From positions 637,501 to 652,500 of the forward strand of contig CAUJGJ010000002.1 of the NCBI GenBank assembly GCA_963170055.1: DNA of 15,000 nucleotides, read 5' to 3'. Source of the DNA: Halisarca cf. caerulea. Lineage: Eukaryota > Porifera > Demospongiae > Chondrillida > Halisarcidae. Of the stretch, positions 1-8,602 are shown piece by piece. The first letter of the stretch is position 1; each line of letters starts with the position of its first letter. The notes under the pieces were generated by a model. The model ran no database searches. It saw nothing but the letters and a program-made list of their open reading frames with translations, and had not been told where the DNA came from. A program made the position numbers and the translations under genes.

Positions 1-3000
1 CTTGTTCTCTTCCTTGGTTACTCCTCTTAGCACCTCTTCCTTCTTTGTGTTCTCCCTACTAAGCAAGACCATCTCTTCTTCCTTCACTTGCAGAAGTTGA
101 AGAAGTTCTGAAATTTTCCCTTCCAATTTCATTGCTTCTTGTTTGTGCACTTCCACCTTTGATTCAGCTTGGTGCAATAAACCTCGAAGGCTAGTAACCT
201 CTTCTTCCAGTTTGTCTCTTGCTTCTTGGTTTACCTGGAGCTGAGATGCTTCTTCTCTGACATTTTCCAGTTGTTTTTGCAAAGATGTAGTTTCTAAATC
301 CTTCTCCCTCAGTTTCTGGTTGGCCTCAGCAAATACCTGCATCAGTTGTGATTGTTGCTCTTCAAACTCCATCCTTTCCTCCTGCATCTTGGCCAGTTCT
401 ATGTCCTTCTCTGACACCACAGCCTGAAGGTTTGCCAAACTACTAGTCTTTTCTTCCACATCGAGGAGGAGTTGCTGGTGGTCTTGCTGAGCCTGGAGGC
501 GTTCTGCTGCTGTAGAAGACATTAGCCCTTCTTTTACACGAAGAGACTCCCCCAGTTGAACTTCCATCCTCCCCTTCTCCTCAGAATGCTCAGTGCATTC
601 TCTAGTCTTCTCCAACAGTTGTACTCTTACCTCTTTAAACCTTCTCCTGCTGTCGTCCAGTTCTGCCTGAAGTTTAGCGGTCTCTTTCTTCAAATCTTCC
701 TTCTCTGTTTCAACATTGGTGTATGCTTCTCTGTTTGTCTGCAGCTGTTGAGTTGTTTGCTCCAAGAGTTGTTCCTTCAATGCAACCTCATCCCTTGATT
801 GATCTAGGCTCCTCTCGACTTCCTTCAGCTGTGACTGCAATGCACCCCTCTCCCTCAAGATGGCCACCATATTATCAATATCCTCATGAGTTGGCTCACT
901 GAAGTTGCCGAGGGTCTTGGACAAAGCCTCCAGAACAGGCTCTCCATATTTCTTCCACTTCTCCGAAGCAACTTGATCTTGGGACATATCCACCTTATCC
1001 TCTTCAGGTGTCCATTGGGCTCCCCTCCCTTCACTACTCCAATCATCCCAACCTCCTTCTGAACTCTGCCAGAAGCTATCGTCCTTGGTTTGAGAAGAGT
1101 TCATCTTCTCAAACTCACAGACACTGGCCTGTAATCTATCCCTCTCCTCAACAAGTTCACTCAGCTCTGCATCATGATCTGCCGAAATGCGAGTCAAGTG
1201 TTCCTTTAAACGTTCTTTGCTGCTGATCTCCAAATGTACCTGCTTCTCAAGCTCTCTGATTTTCTCCTCGAGATCACTCACTTGTGTACCCGAAGTGTTC
1301 CAGCCTTCGTCATCCCAACCAGACGGTTGCTCAACGCCAGATCTCCTCACTTCTTCCAGCTCCTGTGATACCTGTGTGTACTGCTCCTCGACACTTCTCA
1401 GTTGATCTGCGATTGCCCTTGCTCTCTCTCCTTCTCTCTCCAAGTGGGACCTGATTGCAGTGGTGAGTGATGCAAAAGATTTAGAAATACCCTCTGACAT
1501 AGCAGATAGGGTTATGCGTACAGTCTTCTTTGCTATGGGAAGGTCAGACTTAAGTTTGACCATTGCGGATGCCAATTCATGTAGGTTCCTTTGCTCCCTT
1601 TCACTCAAGGACCTCGTAGAGGAGTTTGCAGCTTGAAGATCACGCAGTAGCAACTTGTTATGTTGTTCCAATTCAGTGTTGCTTGTCTTCAAGGCAGCTA
1701 GCTGGGAGGTAAGGTCCCTGAACCTCTCCTCAGACGCAGTATACTCCAGTTTGAGGAGGTCAGTTTCAGCACTCTTCTCAGCCAGTTGCTGTGAGAGGGC
1801 ATTGACATGCTGTGAGAGTGCTTCCGTTTCTCCTCGCAAGCTGGTAAGATTGGCCGTTAGTTCTTCTTTCTGTGATTTTTCCTTTTCCATTCTCTCCTCC
1901 AGAGATGTGATTTCAGATTGAAGGTTCTGTTTCTCTGTAGCCAATTTTTCTTGGCTATCAGATTTGGATTCCTTCAGAGCAAGTTTTTGATTAGCTTCTT
2001 CAAGATCCTGCTTCAAGCCTTGAATGACCATCTGTAGTTTATCAAGCTCTTGTCTGTGGATCTTTTGAAGGGATTGTAGACTGTCCTTGTGTTGGTCCTG
2101 AAGAGTGGCTATCTGGTGCTTGTGTGAGTCTCTCTCTTCCAGCAAATTTCCATTCAGATTCTACAAATTTGAAATGTCAACTACGCATGAACGTACCAAA
2201 TATCCAAATCACATACACATACGTACAGTATATAAGCATCTAATGCACATACATACGTACGTACTCATGTACGTATGTATGCATGTATGTATGTACATCA
2301 AAAAATACATTCAATAAACATTCAGTATGGGCACAGTACAAAACAGCATGCATGTAGCACATACACACTGTATACAGTATAAATAAAGTATAAATACAGT
2401 ACAATACACATTTTCTGGTGTATTGTGCGGTCTTTTTATTATTACACAGACAATATGTACAGCCAGGGTATCTACATTGCATAATACTGTGAAAAATCAG
2501 CACAAAATTAACACATACGTATGTATGTTGAGAGGCTTTTGTAAATACGTACAGCAAATCATAGAGTGAGTGCAGTACACATACAGTACACATACAGTAC
2601 ACATACAGTACACATACGTACGCACTGTCGGAATACAGCACAAATGCAGGACTCACATACACACGTGTGCATGCACACACAATATATGTATACTTCCAGT
2701 ATAGTAAATATGTATGTATGTACATATATACGTACATACTTCTATTTCATCCTTAAGTGTTGCTATTTCCTCCTGCTCACTGATGACGGGGACTATCACT
2801 TGCAGTTGCTCAGCATCTTCCTTCTCCTCGCCTTCAGCTTGTCTTCTCCACCTGTCACACTGGTCCTTGAGATAGGCGACCTCTTCTTCCAATCTCTTGA
2901 TCTCCTGATTCTGCACGCTCATGCCCTCAGTCCATGATGGACCGTCATACTCGTCATGAAGGTTCACCTCAACCAGACCTTCTTCTACAGAGGAAAAACC

Positions 3001-3057
3001 ATTACACACATATAGACCTTTAACACACACAAACACAAACACACACACACACACACA

Positions 3058-3100
<43 letters not shown>

Positions 3101-4464
3101 ACAGTGAGAGCAGTCCTTGCTACTATACTTGTAGCCATAAGTGAGAGGGACCACTCACCAGCTGATAGGAGGGCAGCTGATGTTACTTTCGGTACAGATG
3201 TGAAAGGTTCTGTAGTCGAGAGAAAGCCACTGCTTCCCTTCTCCTCTAACTTCAAATTCTCTGATTTCAAAGATTTGATTTGTTCCTGAGTATGTATATG
3301 CAACACACAGACAAGAGGAAAACTAACACCAACTCAACAAATCTTGTGTTGACAAGTACAGTGAGGTTTGGCCCATCTGACTGCATTTGTTACTAGGAAT
3401 AACATCAGCTAAACCAGATGTTGGATAAACCAGGTGTTGGATAAACCAGATGTTGGATAAACCAGGTGTTGGATAAACCAGATGTTGGATAAACCAGATG
3501 TTGGATAAACCAGGTGTTGGATAAACCAGATGTTGGATAAACCAGATGTTGGATAAACCAGATGTTGGATAAAGCAGATGTTGGATAAACCAGATGTTGG
3601 ATGAACCAGATGTTGGATAAACCAGATGTTGGATAAACCAGACAATCTGTACATGCCTTTTAATGGAGGCAAATCACAGAGTATTGCAGGACAAACTTAG
3701 TCTGGCGTAGCCGACCCATTCCACCCACGTGACATCAGTCCCCGAAAATGGCCAAGCGTGGAATGGGTCGGCTATGCCAGACTAGGAAAAACTAAGGTTC
3801 CGGATAGCAAGTATCGGATAAACCAGATCCTAATGTGCGTGAACCTGTACAGAAACATACATGGGAACAACAACACTACACACATGCTCACGTCTTTCTC
3901 CTGGATAAGTTTCCTGTACTCCTGGGATATGGCGGCTATTTGGTACTCTGCAGTTTCTGCCCTGTCGGAGAGCTCATCTGCATACTTACGTAGTCTTTCA
4001 ACCTGAGACACCAGCAGACAGCAAAGCATGAACACGAGAGCAAGTGTTTATTTCACGGGAAATACCAACCTCGTTATTGGAGCCTCCAAGAGATTCCTCT
4101 AATTCTGTAATTCGCGATTTCGCTACTTGAAGCTCTGCCACTGGATCTATGAAGGTTAAACAACAGTCTATGGTCATGCGTTTAGTGCACACAGAACATG
4201 TAGGCGTATAGTTTACTGAGAAGACTACGCAGTCCAGGGGCATACTGCAGCCTAGTTTCTACAGACTTGAATCATAGATACTCGGGGTTTGAGTATCTAT
4301 GCTTGAATACAGGCATAGATCTATGATACAGCTGCAGGTAAGTAAATGAAGTTTATGTAAATACCTTGTACTTCTTCTTCTGCCTCTGTCAAAACCTCCT
4401 TAGCAAAGCTACTTATCTGACCAGAAAGAGATCCCCACTGTACACCTCCAAGCCAAGAAGACAT
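1..4464 (-). CDS. TRIP11: TRIP11/GMAP-210-like golgin, 5' part (open at left edge)
   Basis: Partial gene. Exons in transcription order: 4464-4365, 4146-4070, 4002-3892, 3285-3159, 2984-2740 and 2160-1. All boundaries are GT/AG and the phases join without a break, giving 940 residues to the window edge. The protein begins MSSWLGGVQWGSLSGQISSF, matching the N-terminal lipid-packing (ALPS) segment of human GMAP-210, MSSWLGG...LTGQISNF. Exon 3 (VERLRKYADELSDRAETAEY) and exon 5 (NQEIKRLEEEVAYLKDQCDR, then a DEIE end) follow the human family order. The last 720 residues come from one 2,160-bp exon with no stop in frame; they are rich in E, K, L and Q and look like continuous coiled coil. Known of the family: a cis-Golgi tether that senses curved membranes and, in vertebrates, anchors IFT20. 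The C-terminal GRAB domain would lie outside the window. Tryptophan-acidic clusters interrupt the coil (see findings). The start was chosen as the only ATG opening the ALPS-like sequence. It shares a promoter with the vasohibin gene. Confidence 0.9.
2161..2739 (-). repeat. TRIP11 intron 5: palindromic TAC/GTA tracts and 11-bp tandem repeat
   Basis: This 579-bp intron has a GTATGT donor and a TTTGTAG acceptor on the minus strand. Positions about 2248-2298 and 2705-2739 are runs of alternating tacgtatgtac-type sequence, self-complementary at many registers. Positions about 2572-2619 hold four to five copies of an 11-bp unit, acagtacacat. I see no conserved coding sequence in it; open frames here on either strand are rich in Y, C, T and V, as expected from such repeats. 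Confidence 0.7.
3022..3113. repeat. (CA)n microsatellite in TRIP11 intron 4
   Basis: An almost pure CA array on the plus strand, interrupted by a few AAAC and CATA units. It lies in the intron between exons 4 and 5 (2985-3158) and begins about 45 nt downstream of the donor at 3158. In the minus-strand transcript it reads (GU)n. Confidence 0.9.
3410..3643. repeat. 16-bp minisatellite, about 14.5 copies
   Basis: Tandem copies of a 16-bp unit, ggataaaccagatgtt, with single-base variants (aggtgtt in place of agatgtt, one aaagcag, one gatgaacc). It lies in TRIP11 intron 3 (3286-3891). Because 16 is not a multiple of 3, an open frame through it repeats every 48 bp as a 16-residue W/F/I/Q/H/L pattern; this is a repeat artefact and not a protein. 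A lone related copy occurs at about 3816-3828, beyond the inverted-repeat element. Confidence 0.95.
3698..3784. mobile_element. 87-bp MITE-like element with 27-bp terminal inverted repeats
   Basis: The left arm (3698-3724, starting tagtctggcgtagcc) and right arm (3758-3784, ending ggctatgccagacta) are reverse complements over 27 bp with one mismatch. They enclose a 33-bp centre. The outermost bases are TA on both sides, so a TA target duplication as left by Tc1/mariner-type elements would fit, although TA is also simply part of the palindrome. There is no coding capacity. It sits in TRIP11 intron 3 just after the 16-bp minisatellite. A non-mobile hairpin is the alternative; copies elsewhere in the genome would decide. 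Confidence 0.65.
4273..4325. repeat. Hairpin plus adjacent 12-bp palindrome in TRIP11 intron 1
   Basis: The segment catagatactc (4273-4283) pairs perfectly with gagtatctatg (4291-4301) across a 7-base loop. Thirteen bases on lies the perfect 12-bp palindrome catagatctatg (4314-4325), which shares the catagat core. Both lie 40-90 nt downstream of the exon 1 donor in the transcript. No function is recognised. Confidence 0.7.
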
Positions 4465-4761
4465 TTTGGAAGTAATGTGCTATAATAGAAACGCTTCGTA
4501 GCAACTATGGGTCCGTTTCGGCAGCCATTTTAGCCGGTCAACAATACAAAAATTGTTATTTTATATGAGAACCATTCTGTAAAGAACCTATATAAAATTC
4601 TCCGTATCACCGTACTGACGTCAGCCCACGGTACAGCGGTCTTTTTGAAATGCTGTATCAGAGCAGAACGATCCGCGGAACAACCAAAGAATCTCCCGAG
4701 CTTTAATGCTGGGTGATGAGAACACCTAGAGGCTTGAGGCGATTGTATTCTTATTCTTGGG
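4465..4761. promoter_or_regulatory. Bidirectional promoter between TRIP11 and vasohibin
   Basis: A 297-bp gap between two divergent start codons, so both core promoters and 5' UTRs must lie here or very close by. Visible candidates: a perfect CRE palindrome TGACGTCA at 4616-4623; TATATAAAA at 4589-4597 facing vasohibin; a TATAAAA-like run on the minus strand around 4556-4565 facing TRIP11; and GCCATTTT at 4524-4531, the reverse complement of a YY1-like AAAATGGC. The existence of a shared promoter follows from the geometry. The individual sites are pattern matches only. Confidence 0.6.
4616..4623. promoter_or_regulatory. Consensus CRE (TGACGTCA)
   Basis: An exact 8-bp cAMP-response-element palindrome, the site bound by CREB/ATF bZIP dimers. 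It lies 139 bp upstream of the vasohibin ATG and 152 bp upstream of the TRIP11 ATG, roughly central in the shared promoter. Whether it is used is unknown. Confidence 0.5.
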
Positions 4762-5471
4762 ATGGCTGCAAAAGCACTCAGTGATGGTGTTGAAATGGCG
4801 AATGAAGAAAGAGAATCGGATGAAGAACGGGAGAAGACAAAGGAATACGGTTCCTGGTGGCATGTAAACAAAAGTGGTTTTCCGATTTGCGAAGAGACCT
4901 GGGAAAAGATGTGGAAATACGTCGAGGACGTTCATCCTGCTGGAGTAGATGTTTCAAGGAAAATAAGGGGGCAAACCTTTAGAAAGGCATGTTATCAAGT
5001 TTGTGTGAGAGCATTTTGATACCACCGTCCTGCTATTGGTACTTCTGTTAGTTGTTTACTCTTCCTGTTAGTTGTTTACTCTTCCTGTTAGTTGTTTACT
5101 CTTCCTGTTAGTTGTATACTCTTCCTGTTAGTTGTTTACTCTTCCTGCTACTGTAATTGTTCCTCTTGTGTTGTTCTCTCCAGGTCCCATATCCAATTGT
5201 GCCTGTAGTCCCTGGAGATGCAAAGAACGTTCTGGAAACTTTGAATGCCATACAACAGTACATAAATGAGCTCCAGTACAACCACACAGGGACGCAGTTC
5301 TTTGACATCAAAAAGTATAGACCCATATCAAGGTAAGGGTTGATCACTCACTGAGACTTCTTTGCTGAAGAGCATGTCCACTCACTGTGTAGGCTGATGG
5401 AAAAGGCCAAGGAAATGATCCAGGAATCACTACCCATCAAGTGTCTGGAGGCAGCCATACTTGCACTGTAT

Positions 5472-5509
<38 letters not shown>

Positions 5510-6156
5510 TGTGTGTGACATTGTCGGATCTTTTTAGCTGGTATTAGCCCTGAGTTTGTAGTCAGTTCAATGTTTTGTTTGTCCTTAAAAAGTACACTTG
5601 GCACAGTTTCCTGACTGCTCCCATGTTAACTGTTCAGAGGTTTATGATTGGCTTCAAGACAAAGTGTGGAGGGAGAACCTACCGGTGGGTACAGCATCAG
5701 TTGGTCTGTCATCTACTCTTAGTCCAACTTCTGTGTTACGAAGTATGTTGATTGATTGCAGCCATGTTGTTCTTGGTATCAGCCATGGTGGTTGCTATGG
5801 CGCTCTTGGCTTGAGTCGCAGGCAGGACTTAATGTTCAAACCATTGGTGCACAAGGTACGTATCCATCATATCCATCCTTATCTATCCATTAAACACACA
5901 CAAGGTACATACTAGTACTTGTGTGTGTTTGATGGATACTGCATACAGCCAGTACAGTGTGTTTGATAAATGTGATGCATTGGATGGGTGTCGTTGTTGA
6001 CAAATATCGTGTTTTGTCGATTGTGGATTGTTTGATGGATGCTGTGTGCGTGATGGATGCTGGGGTTTGCTTTTTGACTTGCCTGTTCTCCGTTGATTGT
6101 TAATACAGACACTGCAGTCACTTGTTGATGACTATGTGAGGGCTTACTGCAATAGT

Positions 6157-6209
<53 letters not shown>

Positions 6210-6610
6210 CGCGCGTGCGCGCATGTGTGTTTGTGTGTGTGTGTGTGTTTGTGTGTGTGCATGTGTGTATATATGTGTGCGTGTGTTTGTGTTTGTGTGT
6301 GTGTGTTTGTATGCTTTAAGAACAGTACAGTGTTATATTCATGTGAGTGAACATGGAGTATACAAAACACAATACTGATATCTGATACTGTAGTTTGTTG
6401 AATTATATGTACTGTATGCATCTCTGCATACCACCAGACGGTCACACAGTGGGTCGCATTCAGTTCAGTAGTCCCATTGTGCACGATGTTCACAGCTGTG
6501 ATGGGATCCACTGGAAGAGCTGTACCGTGTACCCTTGCCAGATGGACTTGAAGGAGATGCTGAAACATGTGGAAAAGTATTCAAAGTCTTTAAGAACGTT
6601 TCACGAATGA
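4762..6610 (+). CDS. VASH: Vasohibin, tubulin tyrosine carboxypeptidase (complete)
   Basis: Seven exons: 4762-4986, 5184-5332, 5393-5467, 5607-5684, 5762-5855, 6109-6154 and 6438-6610. They sum to 840 nt, or 279 aa plus TGA. The vasohibin signature runs the full length: FPICEETWEKMWKYV (aa 40s), YINELQYNHTGTQFFDIKK (about 101-119), LPIKCLEAAIL (138-148), RHVVLGI (176-182) and YGALGLSRRQDLMFKP (188-203). The transglutaminase-like triad is Cys142, His177 and Ser194; the spacings of 35 and 17 match human VASH1 C169/H204/S221. Lys141 and Arg195, next to the triad, are also kept. Known role: with the small partner SVBP it removes the C-terminal tyrosine of alpha-tubulin. The gene is shorter than human VASH1 (365 aa), lacking most of its N-terminal extension and basic C-terminal tail. 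The exon 1 donor is best read as GC (AAG|GCATGT). GT alternatives after 4998 or 5004 would insert four or six residues. One ancestral gene versus VASH1 or VASH2 cannot be told apart here. Confidence 0.93.
5041..5150. repeat. 20-bp minisatellite in vasohibin intron 1
   Basis: About five and a half tandem copies of the unit cttcctgttagttgtttact, nearly identical (one copy has gtatact). It fills more than half of the 197-bp intron between exon 1 and exon 2. The unit is pyrimidine-rich on the sense strand and leads directly towards the intron's polypyrimidine tract and CAG acceptor at 5181-5183. Confidence 0.95.
5474..5517. repeat. (GT)n microsatellite in vasohibin intron 3
   Basis: An almost pure GT array with one GTTT interruption. 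It starts six nucleotides after the GTATCC donor at 5468 and reads (GU)n in the vasohibin transcript. Confidence 0.95.
5885..5937. repeat. 20-bp stem hairpin in vasohibin intron 5
   Basis: Positions 5885-5904 (ending aaacacacacaag) are the reverse complement of 5918-5937 (starting cttgtgtgtgttt) with one mismatch, leaving a 13-base loop. The stem falls in the 253-bp intron 5856-6108. Several gatgga/tccatc repeats flank it on both sides, so longer pairings are also possible. Confidence 0.75.
6160..6310. repeat. (GT)n array with CG-alternating core in vasohibin intron 6
   Basis: A compound array that begins within the GTAAGT donor itself (6155-6160). About 46 bp of pure GT is followed by an alternating acgcgcgcgtgcgcgcatg block (about 6207-6225) and then imperfect GT with GTTT and ATAT units. 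It reads (GU)n in the transcript. The CG/TG alternation makes the block a candidate for left-handed (Z) DNA. Confidence 0.9.
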
Positions 6611-7141
6611 TTTGCCCTCTCATTCCCAGGCACACAAATTAAGGTCTTATACAATGTAGGCGTGTGTGGGTCTGGAGAACTCGAGGCTGTAGTACCCTCC
6701 AATGACCATAGTCGTGTATCAAAGTGTGTATATACTACGTGTGAAACTGTCAAATCATGAATCTTGTCACATACAATGATGCCACTGGCTTGCATGTATA
6801 TGTGATTTATATCCAATATCCAATTGCATGGTCCTATGTACCTGTACGTATGTATGTACTGTATGCATGGAGATAATAGCTACGTATGCGCAGTAGGACC
6901 ATGTAATGTAATTGAATAGTACTATTTGATAGCACATAATAATAATTTATTTCAACATCAAAAATAGCAGAGCAGATAAGGAGTAACAATTAACTCAATT
7001 ACAAGGTATTAAGTACAACGGATTGTGTATTCAAAAGGTCAGCATGCACATGGACTGTACGAAGACATGCAGTGTACGCGTGTGGTGTTCGTGCAGGTAG
7101 ACAAGTACATCCAAGGTTACTACTGCTTATTGTTGGAGATA
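6611..7141. other. Convergent 3' region between vasohibin and the QRICH2-like gene
   Basis: A 531-bp gap between two stop codons, presumably holding both 3' UTRs and polyadenylation sites. The minus strand has AATAAA at 6951-6946. I see no canonical signal for the plus strand before 6950. An imperfect inverted repeat (6821-6836 against 6894-6914, sharing catggtccta) flanks a TAC/GTA palindromic tract. No conserved protein is encoded. Confidence 0.6.
6946..6951 (-). terminator. Candidate polyadenylation signal of the QRICH2-like gene
   Basis: The minus strand reads AATAAA here, about 190 nt downstream of the QRICH2-like TGA. It is the nearest canonical hexamer. Cleavage would be expected 10-30 nt further left. 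Confidence 0.4.
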
Positions 7142-8354
7142 TCAACTTTCTGTTCTGATTGAAGCGTGTATTCCAGTGGGCGATGTGGAGGGCCGCTGTC
7201 CAGACGAGCGTGGTAGCATGGGCTGCCTGCCCAGGGAACCTCCATGGCTGGAAGTTCTTGCCTGAAGGTTTAAAAATATGGGCAATTAAAAGACATTGCA
7301 ACTGTACTGAAAAAGCTGTAGTCCCAACAGCTTTTACCTATGGACACACCCCACACACACAAACACACACACACACAAACACACCCCACACACAAACACA
7401 CACACACACACACAAACACACCGCACACACACACACACAAACACATATTATGTACACACACACACACATACGTGTATATACGTACATACTAAATCCATGC
7501 ATACATGTACATACCTTGCCGTGGAGCCCTGGAAGCCTCCGGGCCAATCTGCCCTTATAGATTCGGCCATCTTGTCCTACTACACTGACCTCTTCTTGTA
7601 TACCAGGACTACAGGGCAATACGGGTACATAACCACCATGTTGGCAACACAGAGTGTGACAATGTACATAGTGTGTGTGCTTACACGTGTATGGGCTGAT
7701 GTGAGTCATCAGCATACTGTGTGTTCAAAGGCGCCACTCTCATTCGCCTGTGAGGGTGAGTGAGTGTGTGGTTCCCACCCGCACTCCTGTACCCAGACGA
7801 ATAATTCTGCACCACAGAGCCAAACCTACACAAGAAACACATATCAGGAGGTAGGGAGTAAGTACTGTACATACATACATTCACATGTACAACAATACAA
7901 TAATACACTTACGTATGTACGTATGTTTTACACATGATATGTACATACGTACACAGTATGCATTTTGCTTACAAATGCCTATGAAATCCCACTACCCTTC
8001 AGTCCCTTACCCTCTCTGATGCTGTCGTATCAGCTCTAGCTCATAAGTTGTGTATGGTCTGAAGGTCTTCTGTGGTGGCATTACTTGACCTTGAGGTAAT
8101 GACAGGGGTGCGCTGCAGAGAAAGGGCATTGCACATGTGTATGCACATACATATGCACATACGTATGTAGCACACACAGTAGCACTGGACATGTGTGATA
8201 CATTGACACACTAACAGCACATGCGCACAGAAATACACATGTATATATACAGACAATGTGTGCCAGTAGCACATACGTAGCACAAAATTAATGCATAACT
8301 AGTGTACACATCTCTCTCTGTGTGTGTGTCATGCACGCGCGCACACACACACAC

Positions 8355-8409
<55 letters not shown>

Positions 8410-8503
8410 CGCGCATGCACGCACGCACGCATGCATGCACACACAAACACATACACGCGTGCGTGCGCACGCATACACACACACAGACACACACACACAC
8501 ATG

Positions 8504-8602
<99 letters not shown>

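Noticed and set aside
556..1921. Plus-strand open frames of 60-90 codons across 556-1921
   Set aside because: They are antisense shadows of the TRIP11 coiled-coil exon, which is open over the full length on the minus strand and matches the family.
3409..3672. 87-codon minus-strand open frame with a 16-residue repeat
   Set aside because: It is a translation of the 16-bp minisatellite within a TRIP11 intron and carries no recognisable domain.
3725..3730. CACGTG E-box
   Set aside because: It lies within the centre of the inverted-repeat element in an intron, and a 6-bp match has no support on its own.
6999..7301. 100-codon minus-strand open frame at the 3' end of the QRICH2-like gene
   Set aside because: It starts inside the last intron. 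The acceptor at 7262 in another frame gives a short Ser/Pro/Arg tail resembling the human QRICH2 ending and keeps phase, so this frame is intron plus 3' UTR.
7681..7748. GC donor (CACAG|GCGAAT) for QRICH2-like exon 12
   Set aside because: A GT donor 31 nt further downstream in the transcript (GTATGC) is also in phase 2 and yields a spacing that matches the human protein better.
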